Shown here piece by piece: positions 6,347 to 15,651 of a DNA stretch of 64,000 nucleotides; position 1 is the stretch's first letter; each line of letters opens with the position of its first letter. The position numbers were made by a program, and so were the translations under genes. The DNA is from VRUE01 sp035318745 (GTDB lineage Bacteria > Actinomycetota > Thermoleophilia > Solirubrobacterales > 70-9). The stretch covers positions 18,929 through 82,928 of the forward strand of contig DATHEA010000041.1 of NCBI GenBank assembly GCA_035318745.1, given 5' to 3'. The notes beneath the pieces are model-generated. The model ran no database searches. It was given only the letters and a program-made list of their open reading frames with translations, and was not told where the DNA came from.

Positions 6347-8986
6347 ATGAGTCGGCTGCAAATCGATACCGGCGCGAAAGCCTCCAAGTGGAGGGAACTC
6401 GCTTATAGCGCGGCCCTGCCGCTTTTGGTGTTGGCTTCTGTCGCCCTCATCGTGGAGGTCATCCTGGTGGCATTGGGATCTAGTAGCTCCGGAGACGTCA
6501 CGATCAGAAACTGCCTGGTTACGACGATCGTCTTCGCGGCGGCTGCAGCTACGTTGCTCGCCGGGGTCAGCCGCCCTGCCGGAATGCGCGCACCGTGGCT
6601 GGTGCTCGGTCTCGGAATTCTTAGCTATGCATGTGCTTTCCTCGTCTTCTTCTTCTTTCAGAAGACCCTGACGAAGTTTCCGAGTCCGGCGGATTTCTTC
6701 TGGCTAGCTTTCTACCCCCTCGTCGTCGCGGCCATCGCCTTGCTCGCGCGAGGGCAACGTCGGTCCGAGCAGCTTGGAATCTCCCTGGATGCCGCGATCC
6801 TGGCGCTGGCGATCGCAGCGCTCGGCTATGAGCTGATCTTCAATGGACTGATCAACGTCAGCCGAGCCTCCGATCTGGTCGGAGGTCAGCTCTCCTACTC
6901 GGCGCTCGACTTCGCGGTCCTGGTGATGTTGGTCCTTGTCTGCGCGCCCAGCCGGAGCAAGGTCGGGAAGGCCTATATCGCGCTGGGAACCGGCATGCTG
7001 ATCATCCTGATCAGCGACATCCTTGTCGTCAAGGAGATCTCCGACGGCACCTATGCACCCGGCACGTTGCTTGATGCCGGTTGGCCGGCGGGGATGCTCG
7101 TGTTGGCGTTCGCCCCGCGCCTGGGGACCTCTCTCGAGCGCGTCACCGCGCTGCGCGGGCGGGCTCTTTATGGCGCGATCACCATCTCCTTCTGTTTGGC
7201 TTTCGGGCTCTTGGTCGAGGAGGGTCTGCTCGACCGCAATCCCGTTGTGCTCACGCTCACCGGCTTGGTTCTTTGTCTGATCCTGATCCGCCTGATCGTG
7301 TCGGTGCGCGAGAACGACCGCTTGGCGCGAGACAACGAGGGCATCATCAGCGCAGCAGGTGAGGGCATCCTCCGCACCGACCGCAAGGGTCGACTTACCT
7401 ACGCGAATCCGACCGCACTGGAAATGCTGGGCTACTCGCTGCCGGAGGTACTGGGTCACCGTGCGCACGCGCTGATCCACCACACCCGCCCCAACGGGGG
7501 GGCCTATCCGGCATCGGAGTGCCCGACGGGGAAATCGCTGAGGGAGGGGGCCTCGCAGCGGGTCACCGACGAGCTCTTTTGGCGCAAGGACGGAAGCAGC
7601 CTCGCAGTCGACTACACCAGCGCGCCGCTCCGCGAGGGCGGCCGAATAGTCGGTGCCGTCATTGTCTTCGACGACGTTACCCACCAACGCCAGATGAGGG
7701 AGCAGCTTCGTCGGCAGGCCGACCATGACAGCCTCACCGGCCTCTACAACCGCCGCCGCTTCGAGGAGGAGGTCTCGGGTCAGCTGAGCTACGCAAAGCG
7801 CTACTCGCGCCCGGGCGCCGTGCTGATGATCGACCTCGACTCCTTCAAGTTCGTCAACGACTCCTATGGACATCCGGTCGGGGACCGGCTTCTCTGCGAC
7901 GTCGGGGCGATTCTCAGCGCCACGGTGGGTGAGACGGACGTGGTCGCCCGCATCGGCGGCGACGAGTTCGCGGTGCTTCTGAGGGAGGCGAAGGAAACCG
8001 AGGGCGTCGAAGTTGCCCAGCAATTGATCGCGGCGACCCGCGCGGAGTCCGAGCCGACCGTCGGCGCCAGCATTGGCATCGCCCGCTTCGACGACACCGA
8101 CGAGCGGACGCCGGACGAGCTCTTGATCGCTGCCGACGTGGCCCTGTATGAGGCCAAGGAAGCAGGCGGCGGGACGGCCGTCGTCCACACTGGTCAGAGA
8201 GGCATCGCCCTGACCTGGGTCGAGCAAATCCGTAGCGCTCTTGACGAGGGAGGCCTGAGCGTCTACGCGCAGCCGATCCTCGACCTCGAGACCGGTCAGG
8301 TGGCTCGCGAAGAGCTCTTGGTGAGGATGGACGACTCCTACGGCGACAAGATTCCACCGGACTCGTTCCTGCCGGCGGCGGAGCGGTTTGGGCTGATCAA
8401 CGAGATCGACCTGTTCGTCCTCGCCAAGGGGATCGAGTTGGTCACGCGGGGGGCCTCGATTGCGGCCAACGTCTCCGCCCGTACGCTGACCGACCCGCGC
8501 TACCTCGCCGCTTTGGAGCGAGCACTCGAGACAGGGCTGAAGCCGAGCTGCTTCAACTTCGAGATCACCGAGACCGCCGCGGTGGCCAACATGGGAGATG
8601 CCCAGCAGTTCGCGCGTCGGGTGCGCGAGCTTGGCTGCAGCCTCGCCCTCGATGACTTCGGCACCGGATTCAGCTCCTTCACCTATCTCAAGCACGTTCC
8701 CGCTCAGCACCTGAAGATCGACAGTGAGTTCATCCGCGAACTTGAGCGAAACCCTGCCGATCAACAGCTCGTGGGGGCAATCGTCTCGATCGCCCGAGGT
8801 CTCGGCCAGAAGACGGTCGCCGAGGGAGTGGAGAACGTGAGCACGCTTGAGATGGTCCGCGAGCTCGGCATCGACTACGCACAAGGCTTCTACATCGGCC
8901 GGCCAGCACCAACCTCTGGCGCTCGGGCTACGCGATCTGTCGAGGCTTCCAGCAAAGTGGCGCGAGGCTGGGAGCCGGTGCGATGA
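6347..8986 (+). CDS. Membrane PAS-GGDEF-EAL cyclic-di-GMP protein
   Basis: An 879-residue protein. Residues 18-315 hold about eight membrane helices in a MASE-like sensor region. A PAS domain follows at about 325-455, then GGDEF (intact GGDEF at 537-541) and EAL (from about 640). The inhibitory RxxD site before GGDEF reads GETD, so feedback control is probably lost. The EAL signature reads EEL (655-657), keeping the metal-binding first Glu. Other phosphodiesterase motifs are present (FEITET, DDFGTGFSS, KIDSEF, AEGVEN, QGFYIGRP). It may both make and degrade c-di-GMP. First gene of a ten-gene operon; its TGA overlaps the next ATG. Confidence 0.9.
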   Translation: MSRLQIDTGAKASKWRELAYSAALPLLVLASVALIVEVILVALGSSSSGDVTIRNCLVTTIVFAAAAATLLAGVSRPAGMRAPWLVLGLGILSYACAFLVFFFFQKTLTKFPSPADFFWLAFYPLVVAAIALLARGQRRSEQLGISLDAAILALAIAALGYELIFNGLINVSRASDLVGGQLSYSALDFAVLVMLVLVCAPSRSKVGKAYIALGTGMLIILISDILVVKEISDGTYAPGTLLDAGWPAGMLVLAFAPRLGTSLERVTALRGRALYGAITISFCLAFGLLVEEGLLDRNPVVLTLTGLVLCLILIRLIVSVRENDRLARDNEGIISAAGEGILRTDRKGRLTYANPTALEMLGYSLPEVLGHRAHALIHHTRPNGGAYPASECPTGKSLREGASQRVTDELFWRKDGSSLAVDYTSAPLREGGRIVGAVIVFDDVTHQRQMREQLRRQADHDSLTGLYNRRRFEEEVSGQLSYAKRYSRPGAVLMIDLDSFKFVNDSYGHPVGDRLLCDVGAILSATVGETDVVARIGGDEFAVLLREAKETEGVEVAQQLIAATRAESEPTVGASIGIARFDDTDERTPDELLIAADVALYEAKEAGGGTAVVHTGQRGIALTWVEQIRSALDEGGLSVYAQPILDLETGQVAREELLVRMDDSYGDKIPPDSFLPAAERFGLINEIDLFVLAKGIELVTRGASIAANVSARTLTDPRYLAALERALETGLKPSCFNFEITETAAVANMGDAQQFARRVRELGCSLALDDFGTGFSSFTYLKHVPAQHLKIDSEFIRELERNPADQQLVGAIVSIARGLGQKTVAEGVENVSTLEMVRELGIDYAQGFYIGRPAPTSGARATRSVEASSKVARGWEPVR

Positions 8987-9360
8987 AGATCCTTGTCGCC
9001 GAGGACTCACGTACCGTGCGCCGCCTGGTCTGCACCCGCCTCGTCGCCGACGGCTATGAGGTGATCGAGGCCGAGGACGGAGAGCAGGCGCTCGCCCTAG
9101 CCCTCTCCGAGCGGCCAGCGGCACTGGTGCTCGACAAGGTGATGCCAAAGCTGGACGGATTCGAGGTCGTACGACGGCTCCGAGAGCAGGACGACACCAA
9201 GGCCGTTCCAATCGTGATGCTGACCGAGCACAGCGGCGAGGAGGACGTGCTCGGTGGCCTTAGTCTGGGGGTCGACGAGTACATGCCGAAGCCGTTCAGC
9301 CCGCGCGAGCTCTCGGTAAGGCTCGGGCGGATCTTGGCACGATCGGAGCCCGGCCGATGA
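8983..9360 (+). CDS. Single-domain CheY-like response regulator
   Basis: A 125-residue receiver with no output domain. The acidic pair is in LVAEDSR, the phosphoacceptor is Asp51 in VLDKVMPKLDG, and the conserved Lys is in YMPKPFSP. All catalytic residues are intact, unlike the receiver of the REC-GGDEF protein at the far end of the operon. It probably receives phosphate from the operon's CheA and acts through protein contacts, perhaps on the HEAT-repeat protein or the synthase encoded immediately downstream (inference). It overlaps both neighbours by 4 bp. Confidence 0.9.
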   Translation: MKILVAEDSRTVRRLVCTRLVADGYEVIEAEDGEQALALALSERPAALVLDKVMPKLDGFEVVRRLREQDDTKAVPIVMLTEHSGEEDVLGGLSLGVDEYMPKPFSPRELSVRLGRILARSEPGR

Positions 9361-10388
9361 CCCAACTCCTCGCCTGGGTCGCGGTCGGCATGGCGACTGC
9401 GTTCATCATCCTTGTCGCGTGGATCGTGGTCAGCCGCTTCCTCGCCGATCGCAGGCGCCGTCGGGAAAGACTCCTGCGGCCCACTATCGAGACCGCGATT
9501 GCCGAGTACCTTGCCGCGGAGGAGCCCGAGCAACCGCGGCTTCCGGCCACGAAGGCCGCTCGTGATCTTTTGCGGATGGTGGCCTTGGAGACGATGTCGG
9601 AGCTGAGCGGCAGAGAGCGGGGTCGCCTTGTCGCACTGCTGGAGCGCTTGGGAATCGTGGCGGAAACTGCGGCGCGGCTCGGTTCCCGCCGCCGGCGTGT
9701 GCGGCGTTTCGCCGCCGAGGCGCTGCGCCAGATCGGCAGCGATGAGGCTGAGCGATCTCTCTCGGTCGGCCTCGAGGACCTCGACCTCGACACCAGCCTC
9801 ACTTGCGCCGCGGCGCTTGCGGAGCTCTCTGACGAGGCTCTTGTCCCACCGATCCTGGCTCTCGCCGACAGGGCCGCAGTCGACCGCCCGGGCGCGGTTG
9901 CGGCGATCCTGGTCACGTTGGGCCGCAGTCATCCTTCGACGATTGGGGATGCATTGGATCCTGGTGTCTCCCTGGAGCTGCGACGCCTCGCCGCAGCCGT
10001 GGCCGGCGAGCTCCGCCTCGCCGAGCACGTCCCGCTCCTACGCGAAGCGCTGCACGGCGAGGACGACGAGTTGGTGGCGCGGGCAGCGAGGGGGCTTGGT
10101 GCGATCGGCGACGTCGGCGAAATCGAGCTGCTCTTGAGACTGGCGGAGGCCGAGGATCGCTCCTGGTTCGTCCGTCTCGCGGCAACCGATGCATTGGGGG
10201 CGATCGGGGACCCGCGAGCGATCGAGCCGCTCGAGCGCGAGCTCAACTCCGACGGCTGGCTGCTGCAGGCCAAGGCGGCCAGGGCCCTGCGGATGCTGGG
10301 CTCGGGAGGCGAGGAAGCGCTGCGCCGCGCGCTCGGCTCCCCGGCAACGACTGTGCGCGACCAGGCGAGGGTGGCGCTAGAGCGATGA
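9357..10388 (+). CDS. Membrane-anchored HEAT-repeat protein
   Basis: A 343-residue protein with one N-terminal membrane helix (about residues 5-27), a basic stop-transfer stretch RRRRRERLL, and then helical HEAT/armadillo-like repeats to the end. Repeats such as AARGLGAIGDVGEIELLLRL and AATDALGAIGDPRAIEPLER are obvious. It has no catalytic motif. Its position between a CheY-like receiver and a processive glycosyltransferase, with 4-bp overlaps on both sides, suggests a scaffold or regulator linking signal to polysaccharide synthesis. Confidence 0.85.
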   Translation: MTQLLAWVAVGMATAFIILVAWIVVSRFLADRRRRRERLLRPTIETAIAEYLAAEEPEQPRLPATKAARDLLRMVALETMSELSGRERGRLVALLERLGIVAETAARLGSRRRRVRRFAAEALRQIGSDEAERSLSVGLEDLDLDTSLTCAAALAELSDEALVPPILALADRAAVDRPGAVAAILVTLGRSHPSTIGDALDPGVSLELRRLAAAVAGELRLAEHVPLLREALHGEDDELVARAARGLGAIGDVGEIELLLRLAEAEDRSWFVRLAATDALGAIGDPRAIEPLERELNSDGWLLQAKAARALRMLGSGGEEALRRALGSPATTVRDQARVALER

Positions 10389-11809
10389 CGATCTACATCT
10401 ACTTCGTCACCGCGTACTTCCTCGTATTCGCGGCGTTTCATGCCTGGCTGCTGGTGATGGCCGGCATCGAGACGAGGCGCCACACCGGCCGCTTGCGCGA
10501 GACGAGCCTGCGCCGCACGATCCGCTCACCGCTGACCCCGCCGATCTCGATCCTCGTCCCCGCCTTCAACGAGGCCGCCGGCATTACCGACAGCGTCCGC
10601 TCGCTGCTGGCGCTCGAGTACCCCGCCTTCGAGATCATCGTCGTCAGCGACGGCTCCAGCGACGGCACGATCGAGAAGCTGGTCGAGGCCTTCGATCTGG
10701 AGCAGCTGCAACGCCCGACCCCGCCCTTCGTCTCGCACAAGCCGATCCGCGGCGTCTACGGCCCCCGGGGCCGGCTCAACCTGTTGGTCCTCGACAAGGA
10801 GAACGGCGGCAAGGCCGATGCGCTCAATGCCGGGATGAACTTCGCCGAGTATCCGTTGGTCTGCGCGATCGATGCCGACTCAGTGCTGGAGCAGGACGCC
10901 CTGGTCAAGGCGGCGATGCCGTTCCTCGACGACCCGGTCGGGACCGTCGCCACCGGCGGCCTGGTCCGCGTCGCCAATGGCTGCCGCGTCGAGCAGGGAC
11001 GGATGATGGAAGCCGGACTGCCGCGGACCGCGCTGCCGATGTTCCAGGTCGTCGAGTACCTGCGGGCCTTCTTTGGGGCCCGCACCGGTTGGAGCGCCGT
11101 CAACGGGCTGCTGATCGTCTCGGGCGCCTTCGGCCTGTTCCGCAAAGACGCCGTGGTCGCGGCAGGCGGCTGGAGCACCGACACGGTCGGTGAGGACATG
11201 GAGCTGGTCGTGCGCCTGCACCAGACGATGCGCGATCGACGGCGCCCGTGCCGGATCGTCTACGTGCCCGATCCGGTCTGCTGGACGGAGGCGCCCGAGA
11301 GCACCCGGGTCCTGCGCAGGCAGCGGCGGCGCTGGCAACGGGGAAGCGCCGAAACGCTTCTGATGCATCCACGGATGCTGGGGAATCCCCGCTACCGGGC
11401 GGTCGGCCTGCTTGGCATGCCGGCGCTTGTGCTCTTCGAGCTGCTCGGGCCGGCGATCGAGCTTTCCGGCTACCTCGTCGCGGTCGCCGCCCTTCTGACC
11501 GGAGGACTGGGGGGCGAGTCCTTTGTTCTCTTCCTCGCGATCTCCGTCCTCTACGGCCTGATCCTCTCCTTTGGGGCGATCGCGATCGAGGACGCGAGCT
11601 TCGGTCGCCATCCCGGCTGGGACCAGCTCGGCAGAATGATGCTCTTCGCGACGCTCGAGAACGCCGGCTACCGCCAGCTCGGACACCTCTGGCGAATCGA
11701 GGGCTTCTGGCAGCTTGTGCGCAAAGGCGAGTGGGGCGCGATGGAGCGAACGGGTTTTGTGCAGCCCGAGCCCGAGGCTATGCTCGGCGACGAGGTGGGC
11801 TTGCGTTGA
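10385..11809 (+). CDS. Processive family 2 glycosyltransferase (exopolysaccharide synthase)
   Basis: A 474-residue membrane enzyme. An N-terminal helix precedes the GT-A domain, which carries SILVPAFNEAAGI, VVSDGSSDGT, the DxD-like AIDADSVLEQ, GEDMEL and RQRRRWQRG. The last is the QxxRW motif of processive beta-glycan synthases (cellulose, hyaluronan and poly-GlcNAc types). C-terminal membrane helices follow. It probably polymerises and exports a polysaccharide from a UDP-sugar; the sugar cannot be told. No PilZ domain is seen, so c-di-GMP control would have to go through a partner such as the HEAT protein. Confidence 0.88.
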   Translation: MTIYIYFVTAYFLVFAAFHAWLLVMAGIETRRHTGRLRETSLRRTIRSPLTPPISILVPAFNEAAGITDSVRSLLALEYPAFEIIVVSDGSSDGTIEKLVEAFDLEQLQRPTPPFVSHKPIRGVYGPRGRLNLLVLDKENGGKADALNAGMNFAEYPLVCAIDADSVLEQDALVKAAMPFLDDPVGTVATGGLVRVANGCRVEQGRMMEAGLPRTALPMFQVVEYLRAFFGARTGWSAVNGLLIVSGAFGLFRKDAVVAAGGWSTDTVGEDMELVVRLHQTMRDRRRPCRIVYVPDPVCWTEAPESTRVLRRQRRRWQRGSAETLLMHPRMLGNPRYRAVGLLGMPALVLFELLGPAIELSGYLVAVAALLTGGLGGESFVLFLAISVLYGLILSFGAIAIEDASFGRHPGWDQLGRMMLFATLENAGYRQLGHLWRIEGFWQLVRKGEWGAMERTGFVQPEPEAMLGDEVGLR

Positions 11810-13302
11810 CCTCGAATCTGAAACCCGGTCTGAGACATCCAGCGGCGCGACTCGTCGGTCTGATCGGCCTCGTCGTGCTCCTCTTTATCGCCGCCCTCGT
11901 TCTCACCATCTCGCGCTTCGGAGTCTCCCGCGACTCCGATCGCACTGCGCTGGAGGAGAGCAAGGGGCAGATCCTCGCCGAGCAGCTAAGGACGGCGGTC
12001 ATCAGGGAGGTGGGTCTCGTCGATGCCTATGGCAGCGACGCGGACCCAGCCGACCGCAGGCAGCTGAAAGTCACCCGCCACGAATTGGCACAGGTCGCGC
12101 GAGCCCTGAAGGACCACCTGCTCAGAGAGGGACAGGAAGACGAGATCGGACATCTCGACGCGGTGGTTGCCGGCAACGAAGGTCTCGACGAGATCTTCAG
12201 GGAAAAGGTGGTACCCGTCGCAGGGACCTCAGAATTCGATAGCGGCGTGAAACTCTATGCCGCCGCCGCGGCTAAGGTCGAGGGACGGATCGACACCATC
12301 GTCGCGGCCGCTGAAGGAGACGCCAGAGCCGCTGAGGAGAACGCGAACGACGACGCGGCCAGCGCCAAGCTGATCGCGATCCTGGCGGCGGTGTTGGCGG
12401 TGCTTGTCGCGATTGCCACCGCCTTCTACGCGGCGCGCCTGATCGGCCGCCTCTTCGGCCGGATCGAGGGCCAGTTCACGCTGATCGACCGCCAGCTCGA
12501 CCATCTCAAGGCGATCAGGGCCACCGCCGACTCGTTGACCGAGGCCGCCAATCAGATGCTTGCGGCTACCGCCGAGGTCTCGACCGCCACCAACGAGCAA
12601 TCGGCGGCCGTGACCGAGGTGGCGGCAACCACGGAGGAGCTGCAGGCGACGGCGGCCTCGATCGCCGACAACGCCAAAGCCGGCTCGACCGCGGTCGACC
12701 AGACCGGCGACACGATGCGCGAGATGCAGGAGCAGGTCGAGGCGATCTCGGAGCGCTCCGTGGCCCTGGGCGAACGCAGTCAGAAGATCGGCGAGGTGCT
12801 GGGGTTGATCACCGAGATCGCCGAGCAAACCAACCTGCTGGCCCTGAACGCGGCGATCGAGGCCGCCCGTGCTGGCGAGGCGGGCAAGGGCTTCACCGTG
12901 GTCGCCAGCGAGGTGCGAAAGCTCGCCGAGCGCTCGATCCGCTCCACCGAGGAGATCCGCGAGATCGTCACCGCGATCCAGGACGAGACCAACGCGACGA
13001 TCATGGCGACCGAGCAGGGCACCAAGCAGGCACGCGAGGTTGGCGAGCTGATGGGCTCCACGGCGGACGTCCTCAGCGAGAGCCTGCAGGCCACCCAGCA
13101 GCAGAAGGAGGCCGCCGAGCAGGTCTCCAGCGCGATGGTTCAGATCCGCGTCGCCGCCGAGCACTTGGCCGGCGAGCAGCAGCAGCGTGCCGAGATGGCC
13201 GAGAGCGTGACCCAGGCGGTCGCCAAGCTCGACGAGGAGCTGGCCGAGCTCTCCCGAATGGCGGCTGACGGGCGAGTGGAGTCCAGCGACGGTCAGCCAT
13301 GA
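11806..13302 (+). CDS. Methyl-accepting chemotaxis protein
   Basis: About 498 residues, read from TTG 11806, which overlaps the preceding TGA (TTGA). The frame is open further upstream, but that part is a shadow of the synthase gene. There are two membrane helices (about residues 14-36 and 185-205) around a roughly 150-residue, probably helical extracytoplasmic sensor domain, then a long coiled coil. The kinase-control tip is clear (ITEIAEQTNLLALNAAIEAA, then GEAGKGFTVVASEVRKLAE). The HAMP domain is short or poorly recognisable. It should signal to the CheW and CheA encoded next. Confidence 0.9.
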   Translation: MTSNLKPGLRHPAARLVGLIGLVVLLFIAALVLTISRFGVSRDSDRTALEESKGQILAEQLRTAVIREVGLVDAYGSDADPADRRQLKVTRHELAQVARALKDHLLREGQEDEIGHLDAVVAGNEGLDEIFREKVVPVAGTSEFDSGVKLYAAAAAKVEGRIDTIVAAAEGDARAAEENANDDAASAKLIAILAAVLAVLVAIATAFYAARLIGRLFGRIEGQFTLIDRQLDHLKAIRATADSLTEAANQMLAATAEVSTATNEQSAAVTEVAATTEELQATAASIADNAKAGSTAVDQTGDTMREMQEQVEAISERSVALGERSQKIGEVLGLITEIAEQTNLLALNAAIEAARAGEAGKGFTVVASEVRKLAERSIRSTEEIREIVTAIQDETNATIMATEQGTKQAREVGELMGSTADVLSESLQATQQQKEAAEQVSSAMVQIRVAAEHLAGEQQQRAEMAESVTQAVAKLDEELAELSRMAADGRVESSDGQP

Positions 13303-13706
13303 GCTCGATGCACGTCCGCGTGCGTGCCGGCAACGAGCACTACGCGCTCCCGGTCGGGGGGGTTCGTGAGATCGCGAAACTTGGCGAGATCACGCCGGTG
13401 CCAGGCGCGCCCGCTGTGGTGCTCGGGGTGTGGAACCTACGGGGTGACGTAATGGCGGTGCTCGATCTAGCGACGTTGCTCGGGCTCGGAGGCACTGAAC
13501 CGGGCCGAATCGTCGTGGTGGAGGAGGGCGACCTGCACGGCGGCCTCGCCGTCGAGTCCGTCCTCGACGTGGGCGCGATGCCAGAGCCGCTCGAACCCAC
13601 GGACTCCGAGTTCCTCCTTGGGGCTGTGCTGGTCGAGCGGGTGCCGGTCGGTGTGATCGATCTCGGCGCTGTCCTCGGCGCGGTGAGCACAGGTGCGGAT
13701 CAATGA
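13299..13706 (+). CDS. cheW: CheW chemotaxis coupling protein
   Basis: A 135-residue CheW-domain protein: HVRVRAGNEHYALPVGGVRE at the start, ITPVPGAPAVVLGVWNLRGD in the middle, and VIDLGAVLGA at the end. It bridges the receptor at 11806 and the CheA kinase at 13703 in signalling arrays. It overlaps both genes by 4 bp. Confidence 0.92.
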   Translation: MSSMHVRVRAGNEHYALPVGGVREIAKLGEITPVPGAPAVVLGVWNLRGDVMAVLDLATLLGLGGTEPGRIVVVEEGDLHGGLAVESVLDVGAMPEPLEPTDSEFLLGAVLVERVPVGVIDLGAVLGAVSTGADQ

Positions 13707-15646
13707 ATGAACTGGATCCCGAGACGCTGGCGATCGCTCGTGAGGAGGCCACCGAATGCCTGGAGCGAATCGAGCGCAACCTGCTCGCGCTGGAGGGTGG
13801 AGGGGATGACCCCGAGCTGATCGACGCGTTGTTCCGGGATGCGCACTCGGTGAAGGGCGCGGCGAGCATGGTCGGCTGGACCGAGGTCGCCTCGATCGCA
13901 CACGGCATCGAGGATGGCCTGGAAGGGCCACGTGATGAAGGACGCCTTCCAAAGGAGCAGATAGATCCGCTGCTGAAGGCAACCGATGAGCTGCGCAGAG
14001 CCGTCGACGCGGCTGGCGTGGGAGCCGGCGAGGAGACGGCCGCGCCGCCCTCGCCGACCGTCGATTCGCAAGCAGACGCCCGCCCCGCGGTGGCGCCTGC
14101 GCATAAGGAAGAGCAGCGCCACGCGATGCGAGTCGACCCCGGCAAGGTCGATCGCATGCTCGACGCCGTCGGAGAGGCGGTGCTTCATCGCCGGCGCTTC
14201 GAGCACATCGTCGGCGAGCGCATCCTCACGGCGGGGGACGATGAAGCCGAGGAAGAGCTCGACCTGGGAGAGCGGTTGCTCGGTGAGCTGCAGGACGCCG
14301 TCATCGAGATGAGGACCCTGCCTCTCAGCACCGTCACGGCCCCCTTCCCCCGCGCGGTTCGGGACCTCGCAAATGCGGAGGGCAAGGAGATCGACCTGAT
14401 GATCTCCGGTGCCGAGACGCAGCTCGACAGGGTGATCCTTGAGGGGATCACGGACCCGATCGTCCATCTGCTTCGCAACGCCGTCGCGCATGGAATCGAG
14501 GACCCCGACGAGAGAGAGCAATCGGGCAAGCCGCGCCGGGGAACGGTGGAGCTACGGGCCGAGCAGCTGGGCGGCACCGTCGCGATCCAGGTTGCCGACG
14601 ACGGTCGGGGCGTCTCCGCCGAGCTACTCGAGCGAGCCAATGAGCTGGGGTCCCTCGCCGACATGCTCACCACCGCCGGTTTCTCGACCGCGGTCGAGGT
14701 AGGGGATCTCGCCGGTCGCGGGGTTGGCCTTGACTCGGTGAAGAGCCACGTCGAGGCGCTGGGCGGGAGCATCGAGGTCCGCAGCGAACCCGGCCGCGGG
14801 ATGGAGGTGTCCCTCCTTGTGCCGGTGACGCTGGCCGTGCTCAAGGTCTTGCTGTGCGAGCGCGGCGGACAACCCTTCGGCTTGCCGGTAGCGAGCGTGC
14901 GAGAGGTCGTTACCGTCAAAGAAGCGGCCTCGCTGGGCGGGCAACCGTGTCTTGAGCACCGCGGCGAGACCGTTCCTATCGGCGACCTGGCAGGGATGAT
15001 CGGCGCCGTGGCGCCACCGCTGCCGCAGCCTCCCCCGGCGGTTATCCTGGCGACGGCGACGCGCGCCGTCGCCGTCGCCTGCGATCGGGTTCTCGATGAT
15101 CGCGAGCTCGTCGTCAAGGGCCTTGGACCGTTGCTCGCGAACGTTGCCGGCTACCTCGGGGCGGGGATCCTCGAGGACGGGCGAGTGGCGCTGATCCTCG
15201 ACCCCAATCGCCTTCTCGAAGTGCCGTCTGGCAACGCCGCTGCGGTGACGCCCGCGCAAGCCGAGAAGCGGGCCGCGCCCAAGGTGCTCGTGGTCGACGA
15301 CCAGTTCAGCGTTCGCCAGCTGCAGCGGAGCATCCTCGAGGCCGCCGGCTATCGCGTCGAGACGGCGCGCCACGGACGGGAGGCGCTGGAGAAGATCGCC
15401 GCCGATCCCGACCTGGAGATGGTCCTGACCGATGTCCAGATGCCCGAGATGGACGGCTTCGAACTGCTCGGAGCGATTCGCAAAGACCCCGAGCACGGGG
15501 CGCTGCCCGTTGCCATCATCACTTCCAAGGGAAGCGATGAGGACAAGCGGCGGGGCGCCGCGGAGGGTGCGGACGCCTACATCGTCAAGAAAGAGTTCAA
15601 CCAGCAGGCGCTGCTCGAGACGGTCGGGCGACTGGTCGGCGGGTAG
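13703..15646 (+). CDS. cheA: CheA histidine kinase with C-terminal receiver (WspE type)
   Basis: A 647-residue hybrid kinase. The HPt domain has His48 in RDAHSVKGAAS. A linker and dimerisation region follow. The ATPase domain has an N box around residue 255 (LRNAVAHGIEDPDER), ADDGRGV and GRGVGLDSVKSHVE. A CheW-like regulatory domain spans about 375-510. The receiver (about 526-645) has Asp577 in LTDVQMPEMDG. There is no P2 domain. A CheA with its own receiver next to CheR-TPR and REC-GGDEF is the composition of the Pseudomonas Wsp surface-sensing system rather than of flagellar chemotaxis. Confidence 0.93.
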   Translation: MNELDPETLAIAREEATECLERIERNLLALEGGGDDPELIDALFRDAHSVKGAASMVGWTEVASIAHGIEDGLEGPRDEGRLPKEQIDPLLKATDELRRAVDAAGVGAGEETAAPPSPTVDSQADARPAVAPAHKEEQRHAMRVDPGKVDRMLDAVGEAVLHRRRFEHIVGERILTAGDDEAEEELDLGERLLGELQDAVIEMRTLPLSTVTAPFPRAVRDLANAEGKEIDLMISGAETQLDRVILEGITDPIVHLLRNAVAHGIEDPDEREQSGKPRRGTVELRAEQLGGTVAIQVADDGRGVSAELLERANELGSLADMLTTAGFSTAVEVGDLAGRGVGLDSVKSHVEALGGSIEVRSEPGRGMEVSLLVPVTLAVLKVLLCERGGQPFGLPVASVREVVTVKEAASLGGQPCLEHRGETVPIGDLAGMIGAVAPPLPQPPPAVILATATRAVAVACDRVLDDRELVVKGLGPLLANVAGYLGAGILEDGRVALILDPNRLLEVPSGNAAAVTPAQAEKRAAPKVLVVDDQFSVRQLQRSILEAAGYRVETARHGREALEKIAADPDLEMVLTDVQMPEMDGFELLGAIRKDPEHGALPVAIITSKGSDEDKRRGAAEGADAYIVKKEFNQQALLETVGRLVGG

Positions 15647-15651
15647 CGGTG

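Noticed and set aside
6704..9211. An 835-codon open frame on the minus strand
   Set aside because: It is antisense to the GGDEF-EAL and receiver genes, has biased composition without any domain, and is a by-product of G+C-rich codon use. Similar long shadows elsewhere were treated the same way.
11248..11805. A 5' extension of the chemoreceptor reading frame by about 190 codons
   Set aside because: It lies over the end of the synthase gene in another frame and reads as Arg/Ala/Pro-rich noise. The TTGA overlap at 11806 and the membrane helix just after it give a natural start.
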